Below are positions 1 through 9,947 of a stretch of 64,000 bases of DNA, piece after piece. Made by a program: the position numbers and the translations under genes. This DNA comes from Zizania palustris (Eukaryota; Streptophyta; Magnoliopsida; Poales; Poaceae). Location of the stretch: positions 26,748,457 through 26,812,456 of the forward strand of contig JAAALK010000081.1 in the NCBI GenBank assembly GCA_019279435.1. Direction: 5' to 3'. The stretch's first letter is position 1; each line of letters starts with the position of its first letter. The notes below the pieces were generated by a model. That model saw only the letters and a list, made by a program, of their open reading frames with translations, searched no databases and was not told the DNA's origin.

Positions 1-210
1 GCTCGCGGGTGGCCACGGCGAGGGCGGGCCCCGAGGCAGAGATGGGCGCTGGATCTGGAGCACGCACGTCGCAGGCAGAGATGGGCCCCGAGGGCGATGG
101 GCGATGGGCGATGGAATGCTGGATTGGGACTTGGGAGCAGAGCAGCAGCAGGGCGCTGGATCTGGGAGAAGGCCCGAAGGGGAAGCAGGGCAAGGTCTAG
201 GTTAAATTTT
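1..210. other. GC-rich stretch, no gene recognised
   Basis: A GC-rich block with loosely repeated pieces of the type gcagagatgggc and gggcgatgg. It can be read as a short open frame (9-200) of low-complexity Gly/Ala/Glu residues that matches no family I know. It stops abruptly where AT-rich transposon-like sequence starts, so it is probably the end of a GC-rich element or exon lying left of the window. Confidence 0.3.
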
Positions 211-249
211 TTTAGGTGGCTTTATATATTCGGGTGAAACAAGTAAGAT

Positions 250-478
250 AGTCAATACTAGAGCCTTTTTGTTTCAATTTCTGTTGCAGCTACTTCTAAA
301 ATCTGATGTGGAAATAAACGGTCTAGATTTTATACTCAGATTCTGAACTCAGATTGTGAGAATAAGTAACAACATAATCTAGAAATGAACTAGAATCCAA
401 AAGCTAGAAAACACTAGTTACTCAGACTAGCTAGCTACTAAGAATCTCTAGCTGCTAGAAGCTGAAACAAACATGCCC
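250..478. mobile_element. MITE-like repeat, imperfect terminal inverted repeats
   Basis: The left edge (agagcctttttgtttca) is roughly the reverse complement of the right edge (tgaaacaaacatgccctt), and the interior is AT-rich and non-coding with many CTAG-containing words. This is the usual look of a small hAT- or Tourist-type MITE. No clear target-site duplication was found, so the borders are approximate. Confidence 0.35.
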
Positions 479-481
479 TTA

Positions 482-842
482 GCCATGTTTAGATTGTACT
501 TGTTTATTTTTATAGAATAAAACTTACTTATTTAATAGAGACTAAAGTTTAGTCTTTCTGTTTGGATATAAATGGATATAAAGATTAAATAAATATTTAA
601 TGTCCTATATAATTACTATATTATTTCTAATTATTGCTACACATTTTTTCATCCAACAATAAATGAGGATAGATGGTATCGATAGTACCTTTTAGTCCTC
701 ATAAATAATCTTTCGGTGACTTATAGATTAAATTTTAAGGACTAAAATTTAGTTCTCGTAAACAAAGTTATTTGTAATTTTAACGACTAAATGATACTAA
801 AGGTAGGGACTAAAAATAGGCAAGTGCAATCCAAACAGAGCA
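482..842. mobile_element. Tourist-like MITE (TTA duplication)
   Basis: The first bases (gccatgtttagattgtact) and the reverse complement of the last bases (gctctgtttggattgcact) form an inverted repeat of about 20 bp. TTA occurs on both sides (479-481 and 843-845). The interior repeats 'gactaaa(g/a)tttagt' words typical of grass MITEs. The TTA duplication suggests the PIF/Harbinger (Tourist) class. It has no coding capacity. Confidence 0.6.
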
Positions 843-845
843 TTA

Positions 846-1555
846 TACTTATAATTATTTATCTATTGGGTATAATATTAAAAATAAATCTAATTCTAAT
901 AGGATTTTATCCACAAATAAATGGATAATCGGATAAACTGTCATTACTTGTCATTACTGTAACTGTAATGACAGACTAAAACAAACGTAAGCTAATAAAT
1001 CTTAGAATTGAATGCTCTAAAATGCTCTTGTCCTTTCGAAAACGAAATATAACATGCTTGCGATAATGATTATGAAAAGGCAACAATCATCCCTACACAA
1101 ACTACTAGTTGATTACAATGTATGCACGAGTATTAATTGCAGATTCAAGTGGGTCGTTTTCTCAAGATTATGAGGGAAAATGACATTGCAACAGACATAT
1201 TTTGTGTTGATCTTTAATGGATCATTAGGGGATGGCATTTCGTTAGACATGTCAACCATATCTGACCAAGAATCCACACTCCTTTTCTTCAATCTTGGCA
1301 GGAAAAAAACCTATCATTGCCCTACTCTTTTACTAGTTTTCACTTTCTGATACTGTTGATCATTGGAACATTGGAGGATGTCCCAATCAAAAGCCCAGGT
1401 CTAAACCATGAACTAGCTCCATACACTTCATAGTTTCGGAACAGGAAGTAAGGTATTTGCATCTGATGTGATACATACTTGTGATTTTTTTAATAATATT
1501 TTTTTAAAAAAATCAAATATGTATGCCCGTTTCAAAAAATTACAGAAGTAACATA
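846..1555. other. Intergenic, no gene seen
   Basis: AT-rich sequence with short frames only. It contains a small palindromic cluster near 940-975 (tgtcattacttgtcattactgtaactgtaatgacag). No splice-consistent exon or known element was recognised. Confidence 0.5.
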
Positions 1556-1670
1556 CGGTCGGCACTTGAAGCGCCGACTGGATCTCTAATGCTAGTGCCG
1601 ACTGATGCCACGTCAGCTCCAGTCGACACTTCAAGTACCGACGGGATGCTGAGTGCCGACTGGAATTGAC
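1556..1670. repeat. Cluster of GTCGGCACTTGAAG near-palindromes
   Basis: Two 21-bp near-palindromes in about 85 bp (1558-1578 and 1622-1642), both built as GTCG(G/A)CACTT(G/C)AAG followed by GCCGAC or ACCGAC. Two further half-sites (gtgccgactg) lie near 1595 and 1653. Each could fold as a hairpin. It is probably a piece of a transposon terminal region, though the family was not identified. Confidence 0.5.
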
Positions 1671-2393
1671 GTGACATATTTGTTGGGAAAATGACACAAC
1701 CTACTTTCGGTTTCAGTACAACGCTCCAAGTAAAGTAGGAATTTGAACAAACGCTTGAAGAACTCCTTTGTTTAATTTTCCACAACTAACTAATGCAATT
1801 TGATCAAGAGAATTACGGGCATTGCAACCTATAGATGAGGAATGAATTAGCTTGTTTATCTTCAGAATTTGTTTCAATGTTTGTCAAATAATTAAATCTA
1901 CAAGCTGAGTTTATAATGGTTTCACCTTGTCTATCTTGTATGCCATGCAGGTAGTCTACAAGTATTATCAAATATCAAAAACCTCTCAAGTAGAAAAAAA
2001 AATATATGTCAGTCTAACTTGTGTAAGCCTGATCTTTCACTATCAGTAAGCTTCTGGGGGCATCGCTAAAGGTTTATTTTCACGTCTAGCTCAATTTTAA
2101 ACTGTTTAATGGCTCAATTTATGTTATTTTACAATGTTATAATACATTATCGCTATATTTATATATAATAAAAATATTTCTTACGTATATATGAAATTTA
2201 CGATATTATACAAAATTGAAGCGCCAGTTACGCCCAAATGATTTCGTTAGAAGAAGCGATCTGATGAGGAATCAGGTTTACCCTCATTTGGATGATACCC
2301 ATTAATCAGAACATGATTGATTGCTCAAAGGAAACAAGCAAGCATTTGGATGGGTGGCGATGGCGGTGGTGGTGTAATACCCAAGTGAGGGGC
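1671..2393. other. Intergenic, repeat fragments only
   Basis: No gene is supported here. The stretch near 2150-2235 (ttacgatattatacaaaattgaagcgccagttacgcc) resembles the one near 32590-32685 (tgcgatgttatacaaaaattggag...ctacgcc), so both are likely remnants of one dispersed repeat. Confidence 0.4.
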
Positions 2394-2590
2394 TTACTGG
2401 CGACGCGGTCGAAGACGTCGGCGGCGGACTCGCCGTCGGGGGAAGCGGAAGAAGAAGCGGCCGAAGCGCTCGCGGCGGGCGGGTCGGCGGATGGGAGAGG
2501 AGGGTGGTGCGGCGGCGGACGCGTGAGAGACCGGCCGGGCCGGGCCGGACGGCGACCGGGGCTCCGGGAGCATTGGCGAGGTGTCAATAA
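2394..2590 (-). pseudogene. GC-rich exon-like fragment of an unrecognised gene
   Basis: About 200 bp of very GC-rich sequence sit inside AT-rich DNA. On the minus strand it reads as an open frame rich in Pro, Ser and Ala with an acidic end (roughly DGESAADVFDRVA), followed by a possible splice donor gtaagc (near 2393-2398). That is the look of a grass first exon encoding a low-complexity or transit-peptide-like N-terminus. No second exon follows in a compatible place. It may be a captured or relic gene fragment. No function is assigned. Confidence 0.3.
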
Positions 2591-2609
2591 AATTAATTTC
2601 AGTTAAATC

Positions 2610-3051
2610 CGAGAAATATTGAAATTTTAAAATAAATGTATTTGAAGGACCATTTGTCATGGTCCTAGTTTTTTATGCAATTTTTTTTGTTTTCTCGTTT
2701 CTTATTTTTCTTTTTATCATTATTTCAATGTTCTTCCTTCTTCGCATTTTTTTGAATTACATTACAATTTTTAACCCGCAATACACTTTTACTCTTTTCC
2801 TTAGAAATTTCCATATTTATTGTTTTTAAAATATGTTTGGTTTCCTCCTCAAAATTGTCATAAAATATTAAAATATTCTAGAAGTGCGACAACTAAATTT
2901 TTTTTGGAGTTTATAGGTAGGACTTAGCCCCGCTGCAATTGTGAATGGATTAAGGATATTTAGTTGAGTAATTTAGTTTTTATTTTATATTTAAAATAAA
3001 TATTTAAACTATTTTATTATATTACCCAAACTACAAACACAGACCTAGCTT
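2610..3051. other. AT-rich intergenic, nothing recognised
   Basis: Long T- and A-rich runs with no frame, terminal repeats or splice signals I can support. Confidence 0.5.
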
Positions 3052-3166
3052 CTCATGTCTTCTTTGCTATCTTATTTTTCTTCACTTTGCTAGCAAACTG
3101 CCTCAGCTCTTCAGCTTCTTCATCATTACCAGAACTGCTCAGGTCTTATGGAATGTAATCAGTATC
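3052..3166 (-). pseudogene. Degenerate MULE transposase N-terminal fragment
   Basis: Read on the minus strand this encodes DTDYIP, one in-frame stop, then an acidic-to-basic stretch (SSGNDEEAEELRQFASKVKK) ending at a stop near 3052. The pattern 'D-D-Y-P, SSG, DEEAEELR-F---VK' is typical of the N-terminal acidic region of plant MuDR-like transposases. Sequence farther upstream on the minus strand (to about 3410) is full of stops but still shows short coding-like words. It is a decayed remnant; family assignment is from pattern memory only. Confidence 0.35.
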
Positions 3167-3622
3167 TTAACTCTTTGAGGCGTCCTAATCATCATCTGCC
3201 CTAGCTATCACTACTACAAATCTTCTGAAATAGGAGCATCACCATTATATCTATTACCTTTTATCCATCATCCTCTGGTGTTGAACAAAACTCAACTAGC
3301 ATTGACAATGGTGGATACATGTCCATCTCAGCTGCTATTTTCTTCTGCTCCATTGCCATAGTCAAACTTAGAATCATCGTTACTCACGTAGGTGTTCTTC
3401 AACCTCTGGTATTGACAACTTGTATAACTCAATATAACTTATAAGACACCCCCTCTCTTTCTTCAAAATAACTTAAACAAAAAAACTATCATACGATATA
3501 CGATATACCGTTAGTATGATATACTTTATTATAATATTCCCTCACTGCCATTTGTGTCGTTGCGCGCCAGATGTCACTGCAAGGTGGTGGTGTGTGTGTG
3601 GCCGGGTGGGGTGGGGTGTGGT

Positions 3623-3787
3623 CACTGGCGGAGCTAGAAAGAAATTGAAGGGGGTGCACCACTTTAAGCGATACACCATATTTAGTTTAAGGGGGTGCAC
3701 ATAGGGTAAAAATTTACAAATATACATTAAATTTTTTTAGAACCGGGTTCCCGGGAATCCCCTCAGCTCAAAGTAGCTCCGCCCCTG
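3623..3787. repeat. Small dispersed repeat with GGCGGAGC ends
   Basis: It starts cactggcggagct and ends agctccgcccctg, which are inverted repeats of each other, and carries two internal 'aaggggGTGCAC' words. Related copies occur at 26751-26910 and 30351-30508 inside the cyclase introns. It is non-coding, probably a MITE or a retroelement end fragment. Confidence 0.55.
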
Positions 3788-3849
3788 GGTGTGGTGGGGG
3801 GGGTGCAGAAAAAATGGAGAGGCGACGCTTGGTGTGGGCCCAGAGAAGA

Positions 3850-4122
3850 CTAATTTGTTCCCTTTTTGATTTTAAATCATTTCTAGAATGCTATTTGTAG
3901 TTTACTACTCTAGTTATAAAAACCATAAAAATTCAAAGAAAAATCCTAGGTTATATTTTTACTTGGGGAATTTAACAAAAAATTTCCAAACCAAAATTTG
4001 AATTATTTCTTGAGATTTTTAATTCTTTATTATTTCAATCATTTTTTTATTCAAACTCAGTTTCTTTATTTAAAATTTTATTTTTCTCCAATTTATTTAT
4101 TTCTAAAAAGTCGGGGTGTTAC
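3850..4122 (+). mobile_element. LTR fragment ending in GGGGTGTTACA
   Basis: An AT-rich stretch ends with tcggggtgttaca, the usual 3' end of one class of grass Ty3/gypsy LTR (TGTAACACCCC...GGGGTGTTACA). The same sequence recurs in inverted orientation at 5699-5990. Only the 3' portion of the LTR is present. Confidence 0.5.
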
Positions 4123-4124
4123 AG

Positions 4125-4725
4125 TGGGCGTGTTCGACACTTTGGCCCATACATGTATGTGCATATCCTTCGAAAGGAATAAGTCTACATAACCTCCTCA
4201 TGTATTGTAGATTGATTACGTAACCCCCTAACCTAATAAACCATGAGTCATTTATGTTTCGGCTATTACATAATTTGTACCAAACAACAACACATAGTAA
4301 TTATTTGTCCTGATCTGGTAGACTATAAGATATGTTATGTGTGATCGAATGCTTTGTTTGTTGTTATTTATGGTCTTGCTGTTAAGAAACCAAAGTTTTA
4401 ATGCAGGAATAAACCTGATACAATTTTATTTCATATGGTACAAATTTGTATCATATGTTACAATGTTGTTTCAATGTTAGATTACACAGTACTCATGTTA
4501 TTTTTTTATTTCATGGGGTTGTGACACTGCTGAAACCTTGTATGCGGATGGGGGGCTAATGATTAGAGTGCAAGAAGGTAATACACACCATGCAACAAAC
4601 GTGAGCATTTGATCAGTTTTGCATTTTTGTTGTGATTGTCATATGATACACTTAGGTTTCATATGAGACAAATAGGTATCATAGCTTAATAGGAGATCAT
4701 TTTTTCCATCATGGTACATACATAT
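4125..4725. other. Intergenic, no gene seen
   Basis: AT-rich with repeated 'catatg(g/t)tacaa' words around 4430-4470. No coding or structural feature can be supported. Confidence 0.5.
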
Positions 4726-4733
4726 TTATATGA

Positions 4734-5662
4734 GGGGGCCGTTACGGTGCCCTAGTTACCTCCCTTTGAGGTAATAGGTTTAAAGAATCCCAACCGTTGG
4801 TTAAAGGCATTTAAAATAAATAATTAAAATAAAAATGGTTAATCGGCTCTAACCGGTCACCCTATCTACATTCCTATCCATTTTTCTAGAGAATTTATAA
4901 TAGCTTTAAAAGTTTTATTTTTAAAAAACATAAAATTTGAAAAAAATAGAACTCTTCAAATTTATTTTGAAATGATTTTTGAAGAGTTCTGAAATAAAAT
5001 TTTGAATTTTCAAAGTTTGTTTTTATTTTTTTAAAAAAAATCTGAAAAGAACATAAAACTTTGAAATTTTGAAAATAAAATAAAAAATCTTTAAAATTTA
5101 TTTTCAAATCATTTTATGAAGAGTCTGAAATAAATTTTATAATTTTCAAAGTTTATTTTATTTTTAAAAATTTTCTGAAAAGAACATCAAACTTTGAAAA
5201 TTGAAAAAAAAACAGAACTCTTCAAAATTTATTTGAAAATGATTTTCTGAAGAGTTATAAAATATAATTTTGAATTTTAAAAGTTCTCTGTTTTTTCATA
5301 AAATTTAAAAAAATCTTTCAAAAGTTTATCGTGCATTCTCCGAAAAAGAAATTTCAAATGATTTTTTGAATATTTGTGAAATAAATTTTCGAATTGTCAA
5401 AGTTCTTTGTTTTTTAAATTGTATACTTGTCATATGCCATAAATTAAGGGATTTCAAAATATTTTGGCCAAATTGAGGAAAGAAATATATTAGACGCATG
5501 GAAAGAATTTATTTTACATGTATGTGGGTCCCACATTTAGGAAAAAGAAGGTAATATGACCTGTTACCTCTAAGAGGTAACATATCACCTAATTTAAATA
5601 TGAGTCATCCAATCACATAGATTGGACGGCTGATAAAATTTTGGGATACTGTAAAAATTCCC
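4734..5662. mobile_element. Non-autonomous DNA transposon, 8-bp target duplication
   Basis: The 8-bp direct repeat TTATATGA flanks the element (4726-4733 and 5663-5670). Its ends are related as imperfect inverted repeats: GGGGGCCGTTACGGTGCCC at the left, and GGGAATTTTTACAGTATCCC as the reverse complement of the right. It has no coding frame of substance. The 8-bp duplication fits hAT, or a MULE if one base has decayed. The interior is dominated by the tandem array at 4940-5420. Confidence 0.65.
4940..5420. repeat. Imperfect tandem array, about 130-bp unit
   Basis: Four degenerate copies of an AT-rich unit carry the words 'gaactcttcaaa(a)ttta', 'gaagagttctgaaataaa', 'ttttgaattttcaaagtt' and 'tctgaaaagaacat'. 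They start near 4945, 5085, 5210 and 5340. The unit also contains an internal inverted pair (aactcttcaaa and tttgaagagtt), so each copy can fold back on itself. Confidence 0.6.
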
Positions 5663-5698
5663 TTATATGATACAAACATGTACCAGTTAGTATTGTGT

Positions 5699-5990
5699 AA
5701 CGCCTTGATTTTAAAAATGAATAAATTGGAGAAAAAGAAAATTTTAGATAAATAAATTGAGTTTGAAAAATAAAATGATTGAAATAATGAAGAATTAAAA
5801 ATCTCAAGAAAGGATTCAGATTTTGGTTTGGAAAATTTTTATTAAAATTCTCCAAGTCAAGAATATATCCTAGGATTTTTCTATGAATTTTTAGGATTTT
5901 TATAACTAGCATAGTAATTACAAATACCAATTCAAAAATTATTGAAATCAGTAAATAAAATAAAATTTTCTTCAGCCAGCCACTCCGTCT
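5699..5990 (-). mobile_element. LTR fragment, inverted copy of 3850-4122
   Basis: Starts taacgcc (degenerate TGTAACACC) and is, on the minus strand, clearly related to 3850-4122: both encode by chance the same residue pattern FLRFLIL-YFNHF in one frame. The two fragments flank the element at 4734-5662 in opposite orientation. Confidence 0.5.
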
Positions 5991-6099
5991 TCTCTCTCCG
6001 ATGCATAGCCCACCTATCGGCTCCTCTTTTCCCCCCTTTCTCTTTGCGTTGTGGACCCCAATATATGGTAGTAGGTGGGGCATGCTATCATTATCTTTA

Positions 6100-7266
6100 G
6101 GTGGTGTTTGGTTGAGGAGTCTGGTGGAAGCGAATGACTCCATTCCATTTTTGAGGTGTTTGGCTTGGAATCTAGTGGACCGGAGTGGCTACAAAAAGAG
6201 AATATTCTCCTCAGATCTGGAACCATTCGTCCTCCCAAAAAAGAAGGAACCGAGCGGCTCCTTCCTTCCCGTCCCTCCCGTCCGCAGCCCGCACGCCTCC
6301 CTCCCCGAAAAAAGGTGTGTTTCTTCTTCCCGCACCCTCTCCTCCCAGCGCTCCTCTCCAGGCACCGGCAAACGCGTCGCACCGCCTACTGGCTGCGCCC
6401 CGCGGCTGCGCCCTGCTGCGCCCGCGACCGCGCCCATCTCCGCCCGGCATGGGCATAATCCGCGCAGTGGCCTACTGCGCACGCGCTTGGCCGGCGCGCC
6501 CTGTTGCGCCCCGCTGCGCCCGCAGGCGCGCCCATTTGCGCCGCGCGGGGCCGGCATGTGCCCGCGCGGGCCGGCTGCGCCCGCGCGGGCCGGCTGCGCC
6601 CGCGCGTGGCCGCTGCGCCGCGCGTGGCCGGCTGCGCCCGCGCGTGGCCTGGCGGCGCCCGTGGAATGCGCGTGGCCTGGCCGGCTGGCGGTGGCCTGTG
6701 GCTGGCCGGATTTCAGATCTAAAATCGATTTGTTGAATATTTGTTGAATGTTTCGGATTCGAATTTTAGAGGAGCATAAAAAAGGAAATTTGAAGAACTG
6801 GACTATTGCCTCAAGGTAATGAATTCTTGATTTCTAATGCACTGAAAATACTTGATTTGTAATGCAAATTGGTAATATTATCTTTGTTGTATCATATAGA
6901 TGGATGAGATCAACCAACTCGTAGTAGTGTATGTGGCCGTTTCTCATTTGTTGCTTTCTATGATGGCGGCGGCGGCAGCCATTGAGTTTAGAAAAAGAAA
7001 GCGTCATGCTCATTATGGACCTAATTATGTGTTTTGAATTATGTGTGTTGAACTATTGAAATTATGTACTAATCATTGTATTTTGTGTTTGATTTCTGCT
7101 CTTGAACCAAACAAGGGATAGAACCATTCCGTTCTATCAGATCCAGAACCAAACAAAAAATAGAGTGACTCCATTCTTGCTTCCAAACGCAGAACGAAAC
7201 CATTCCGTTCTTAGAATCTGGAACGGGGCCATTCCGTTCTATCAGACTCCTGAACCAAACGACACC
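6100..7266 (+). mobile_element. PIF/Harbinger-like deletion derivative
   Basis: The ends are inverted repeats: GGTGGTGTTTGGTTGAGG at the left and GGTGTCGTTTGGTTCAGG as the reverse complement of the right. TTA flanks both sides (6097-6099, 7267-7269), the signature of PIF/Harbinger/Tourist insertions. The left interior (6270-6720) is extremely GC-rich with repeated CGCGCGGGCCGGCTGCGCC-like words. The right interior repeats 'gaacc(a)ttccgttct'. It holds one short frame (6900-7037) but no complete transposase. Confidence 0.65.
6900..7037 (+). pseudogene. Short residual ORF in the PIF-like element
   Basis: Encodes 45 residues beginning MDEINQLVVVYVAVSHLLL, with an Ala-rich run and a basic end RKRKRHAHYGPN. 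A hydrophobic-then-basic N-terminus followed by a YGP motif resembles the start of PIF/Harbinger-encoded proteins in grasses, but it is too short to assign. It is probably the residue of a deleted element gene rather than a functional product. Confidence 0.35.
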
Positions 7267-7269
7267 TTA

Positions 7270-8002
7270 TTAAACGGTATAGTGTGTGATAGTCGTTCTC
7301 TAACTTAAATGACCTTCCATGTTCAAGAACTGGACTCCAAAGTGGAATCTTGCCGCAAGTTAATTTATTGTGTCCATGCCTAGCAATTAGGGCAAAAAAA
7401 TGCTTAATTTATCACTCACAAAAACAGAACACTAAGCAAGAACAAGAACTGATGTGCTAGACGTCTATCACGTGAAGTAGGATTATTTGTACGGGATATT
7501 ACAGTATGGTGGTAAGTAGCCTAGGTACATATTCCAAAGGTGAATGATTCGAACAGAAATTAGATCGACGACGGAGAGAACTTTCAAAAGGATTCTTAAA
7601 TAAATTAATATTTAAAATACTTTTGTTGTTAGAGGTAATTAAGCTCTATGCTCTAAAAACTACATCATTTTCTGGGAAGTATTTTATGACAGAATTTTAT
7701 AAAACAACTCCGGCTACGATTTAATTTGGAACAAAATTTCCAGGCTTATATTTTTGTTTGTTTATTTAATTGCTTTACTGTTAATAATTTATTAAAATTT
7801 ATCTATTATTTCTGTTATTAATATTTAATGACTGGTTTAAAAACAAGGTAAAGTTGCCTGATTTAACTCGTGTCTGTGTTCTAATAGGTTTACTAAATCG
7901 TAATCTTCGTCAGGTTCATATTTCAAGTCATTTGGAGCTTTAGTTGAATATTTGTGCAAACTTTTTGCTGTTATTTCAGCAATTCTGCAAGTATTCTGTC
8001 CT
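7270..8002. other. Intergenic, no gene seen
   Basis: AT-rich with no frame above about 60 codons and no terminal repeats recognised. Homology to the cyclase 3' flank begins at about 8003. Confidence 0.5.
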
Positions 8003-8389
8003 GGAAAAGGAAGCACATATTATTTGAAGTCAAACAAATCCAAATTAAAACATCAGATAACCTCTTTGAACTGCACCAAGCTGCTTGCAGCTAAGTGTCA
8101 TAGCTTCTGCAAACTAGAAATTATGTAGTTGAATTAAAGATGTCATCCATAGGACGATTCAGTTTGTGACAGTAACAAATTATTTATTTTAGAGCTACAA
8201 TAATGGTACAGTACATACCGCTTTCGTTTGGTGCTTGATTTAACAAGCTTTTTAGGATAACACTAGCTTTGCAAAATATTTGCCACAACATGGCAGATAA
8301 TTTGAGATCTGCTTCTATACTTGACCATTCAATAATTGCACAATTTAATTTGTAGAGCACAAATGTATGGTGGATTGTCATGTCGTACT
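8003..8389 (-). other. 3' flank of the minus-strand cyclase copy
   Basis: Reverse complement of the sequence following the stop codon of the plus-strand cyclase (47630 to about 48080). The two differ by point changes and by about 60 bp present only in the right copy near 48000-48055. This shows that the duplicated unit included non-coding 3' sequence, so it was a DNA duplication and not retroposition. Confidence 0.75.
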
Positions 8390-8664
8390 TCAGTCCTTGC
8401 TTGCAGTAAGACGCCGGCGGAACTCTCCGAGAGCCCAAATAGGGAACAAGTTGCGATAGTTCGGGTAATTGTATACAAAGTTGGAACTGAAGCATCCAAC
8501 ATGTTCCTTCAATCCAAAACCAAGAAAACCAAGTAAGACTGTTTGCAAAAAACACTTTAAAATGACTCGTACATTTGTGCTCTCTGTTTGCAAACATGCT
8601 TTCAGTTAGGAAGCTGCGCCCTGTGTGTGTGTTTACATAAACTTTCAAGTTGCACAAATGTATG

Positions 8665-8726
8665 AGCTTGTAGACATATTTGAAGTACAACTTATTGATA
8701 ATGTCATTCAAATATGTCTACAAGCT
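8665..8726. repeat. Perfect 20-bp inverted repeat at the LINE 5' junction
   Basis: Arms 8665-8684 and 8707-8726 are exact reverse complements and enclose 22 bp (8685-8706). Compared with the uninterrupted sequence at 47391-47433, the 22-bp core and the inner arm are an inverted copy of target DNA. The LINE therefore lacks an ordinary direct target-site duplication and has a fold-back instead. Confidence 0.8.
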
Positions 8727-9608
8727 GATGGAGCTGCTCATCAGAACATTGATCAGTTACCAGAGAACCTGCCAGAGGAGGAATGGGCACCCTGGCCCAT
8801 CTTACCAGAACAACCTCAGGAATTCATGGCAGACCAGCCAATGGAGGAGATTAGTGTGGGTCTCTCGGCAGTCTATGACCCCAGTGGCAATGAATCAATC
8901 ACAGCTTCAGATGGGGCTGCAGAAGTGAATTTAGACCAGAATACTGCATCGTCGGTTAATGGTGTTCAAAATTTGACTCTGGCCGACTTAGAACAACAGA
9001 TGTTGCACCTTCAATCTGCTATTGAGGCCCTTCGCTTGTCTTCCACTGATATTGACATGCCTGATGCTGCCTCCTGTGAAGCTGCACTTCGAGATGACTC
9101 ACTTGAACAGCCTATTGAAGCTGCACAGAAGAGGAGCACTCCCCAGATCACTATTGTTTATAAACGTCGCCGTCGTTCCATGGAAGTTCGCTGTCCTGTT
9201 GAGGAGATGGTGGTCTCTCCCCCTCCAAAGAGGAATATCCAGCCTCCCCAAGGTGGTCTTCGGCGAAGTGCACGCATACGCAACAAGCTTCTGGGTTTCA
9301 GGAAAGGGTTTCCTTCTGGCCAGGCCAATTTTCACCACATGCAAGCTGGTCCCTCAAGTCGTTCTAAGGGTAAGGAGGGCTTCATGCCAGTAATGCCGTC
9401 TCTTCAGGATTTCATTAATGCGACGGCGGTCGGTATGTTTCACACCCCTCTTTCCATTGATCAAATTCAACACTCAGCGATTCATATATGTGACATAGAT
9501 GAAGCTCTCGTGTCCGAGGACAAGCTGTCTGCTGGCCTTGGAGGGGACACCCAGATTGTTCCATTTGCAGGAATCTCCTTGAAGGAAAATGATAAGGACG
9601 CTATCTGA
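8727..9608 (+). pseudogene. LINE ORF1 C-terminal part
   Basis: Open reading frame of about 290 residues without its natural start, because the element is 5'-truncated. It is acidic and Pro-rich at first (LPEEEWAPWPILPEQPQEF), has a Leu/Gln stretch (LADLEQQMLHLQSAIEALRL) that could form a short coiled coil, and then a basic segment (YKRRRRS, LRRSARIRNK). This is the architecture of the C-terminal half of plant LINE ORF1, an RNA-binding gag-like protein. The zinc-knuckle N-terminal half is missing. The apparent ATG at 8625 lies in cyclase flank and is not a real LINE start. Confidence 0.7.
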
Positions 9609-9947
9609 TTGCTGGTCCCTGAAGCGGTTTGGTTTCGGTTGCTGTCTCTTTGTTGGCTTTGGATTGCCCTCCGTTAGGGAGGATGTTTTTGTAGTTATTG
9701 TCCCTGCTGTATCTCCGCACGCTGGGAGCAACCCTTCTAGTTGTCTGGATAGTGAGGACTCTTTTGTAGCTAGCATTTATGATGCTTTCAGTCCTCTCGA
9801 CACCCCTCTCCTCTTCAAGGTTACCCGGTTGGGCACAGGGTGGCATGGCTCTTGTTTTGGGGGCAACATTTCCTCTGCTTCGCTGGACAGGCTGACAGTT
9901 GTGCTGTTAGTTTATTTTGTCAAACTTTGTTCTCCTGATCGTTTTTC

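Noticed and set aside
6001..6747. A 248-codon frame and its overlapping frames on both strands
   Set aside because: Caused by GC-rich repeats inside a TTA-flanked element; residue composition is low-complexity and several frames are open at once.
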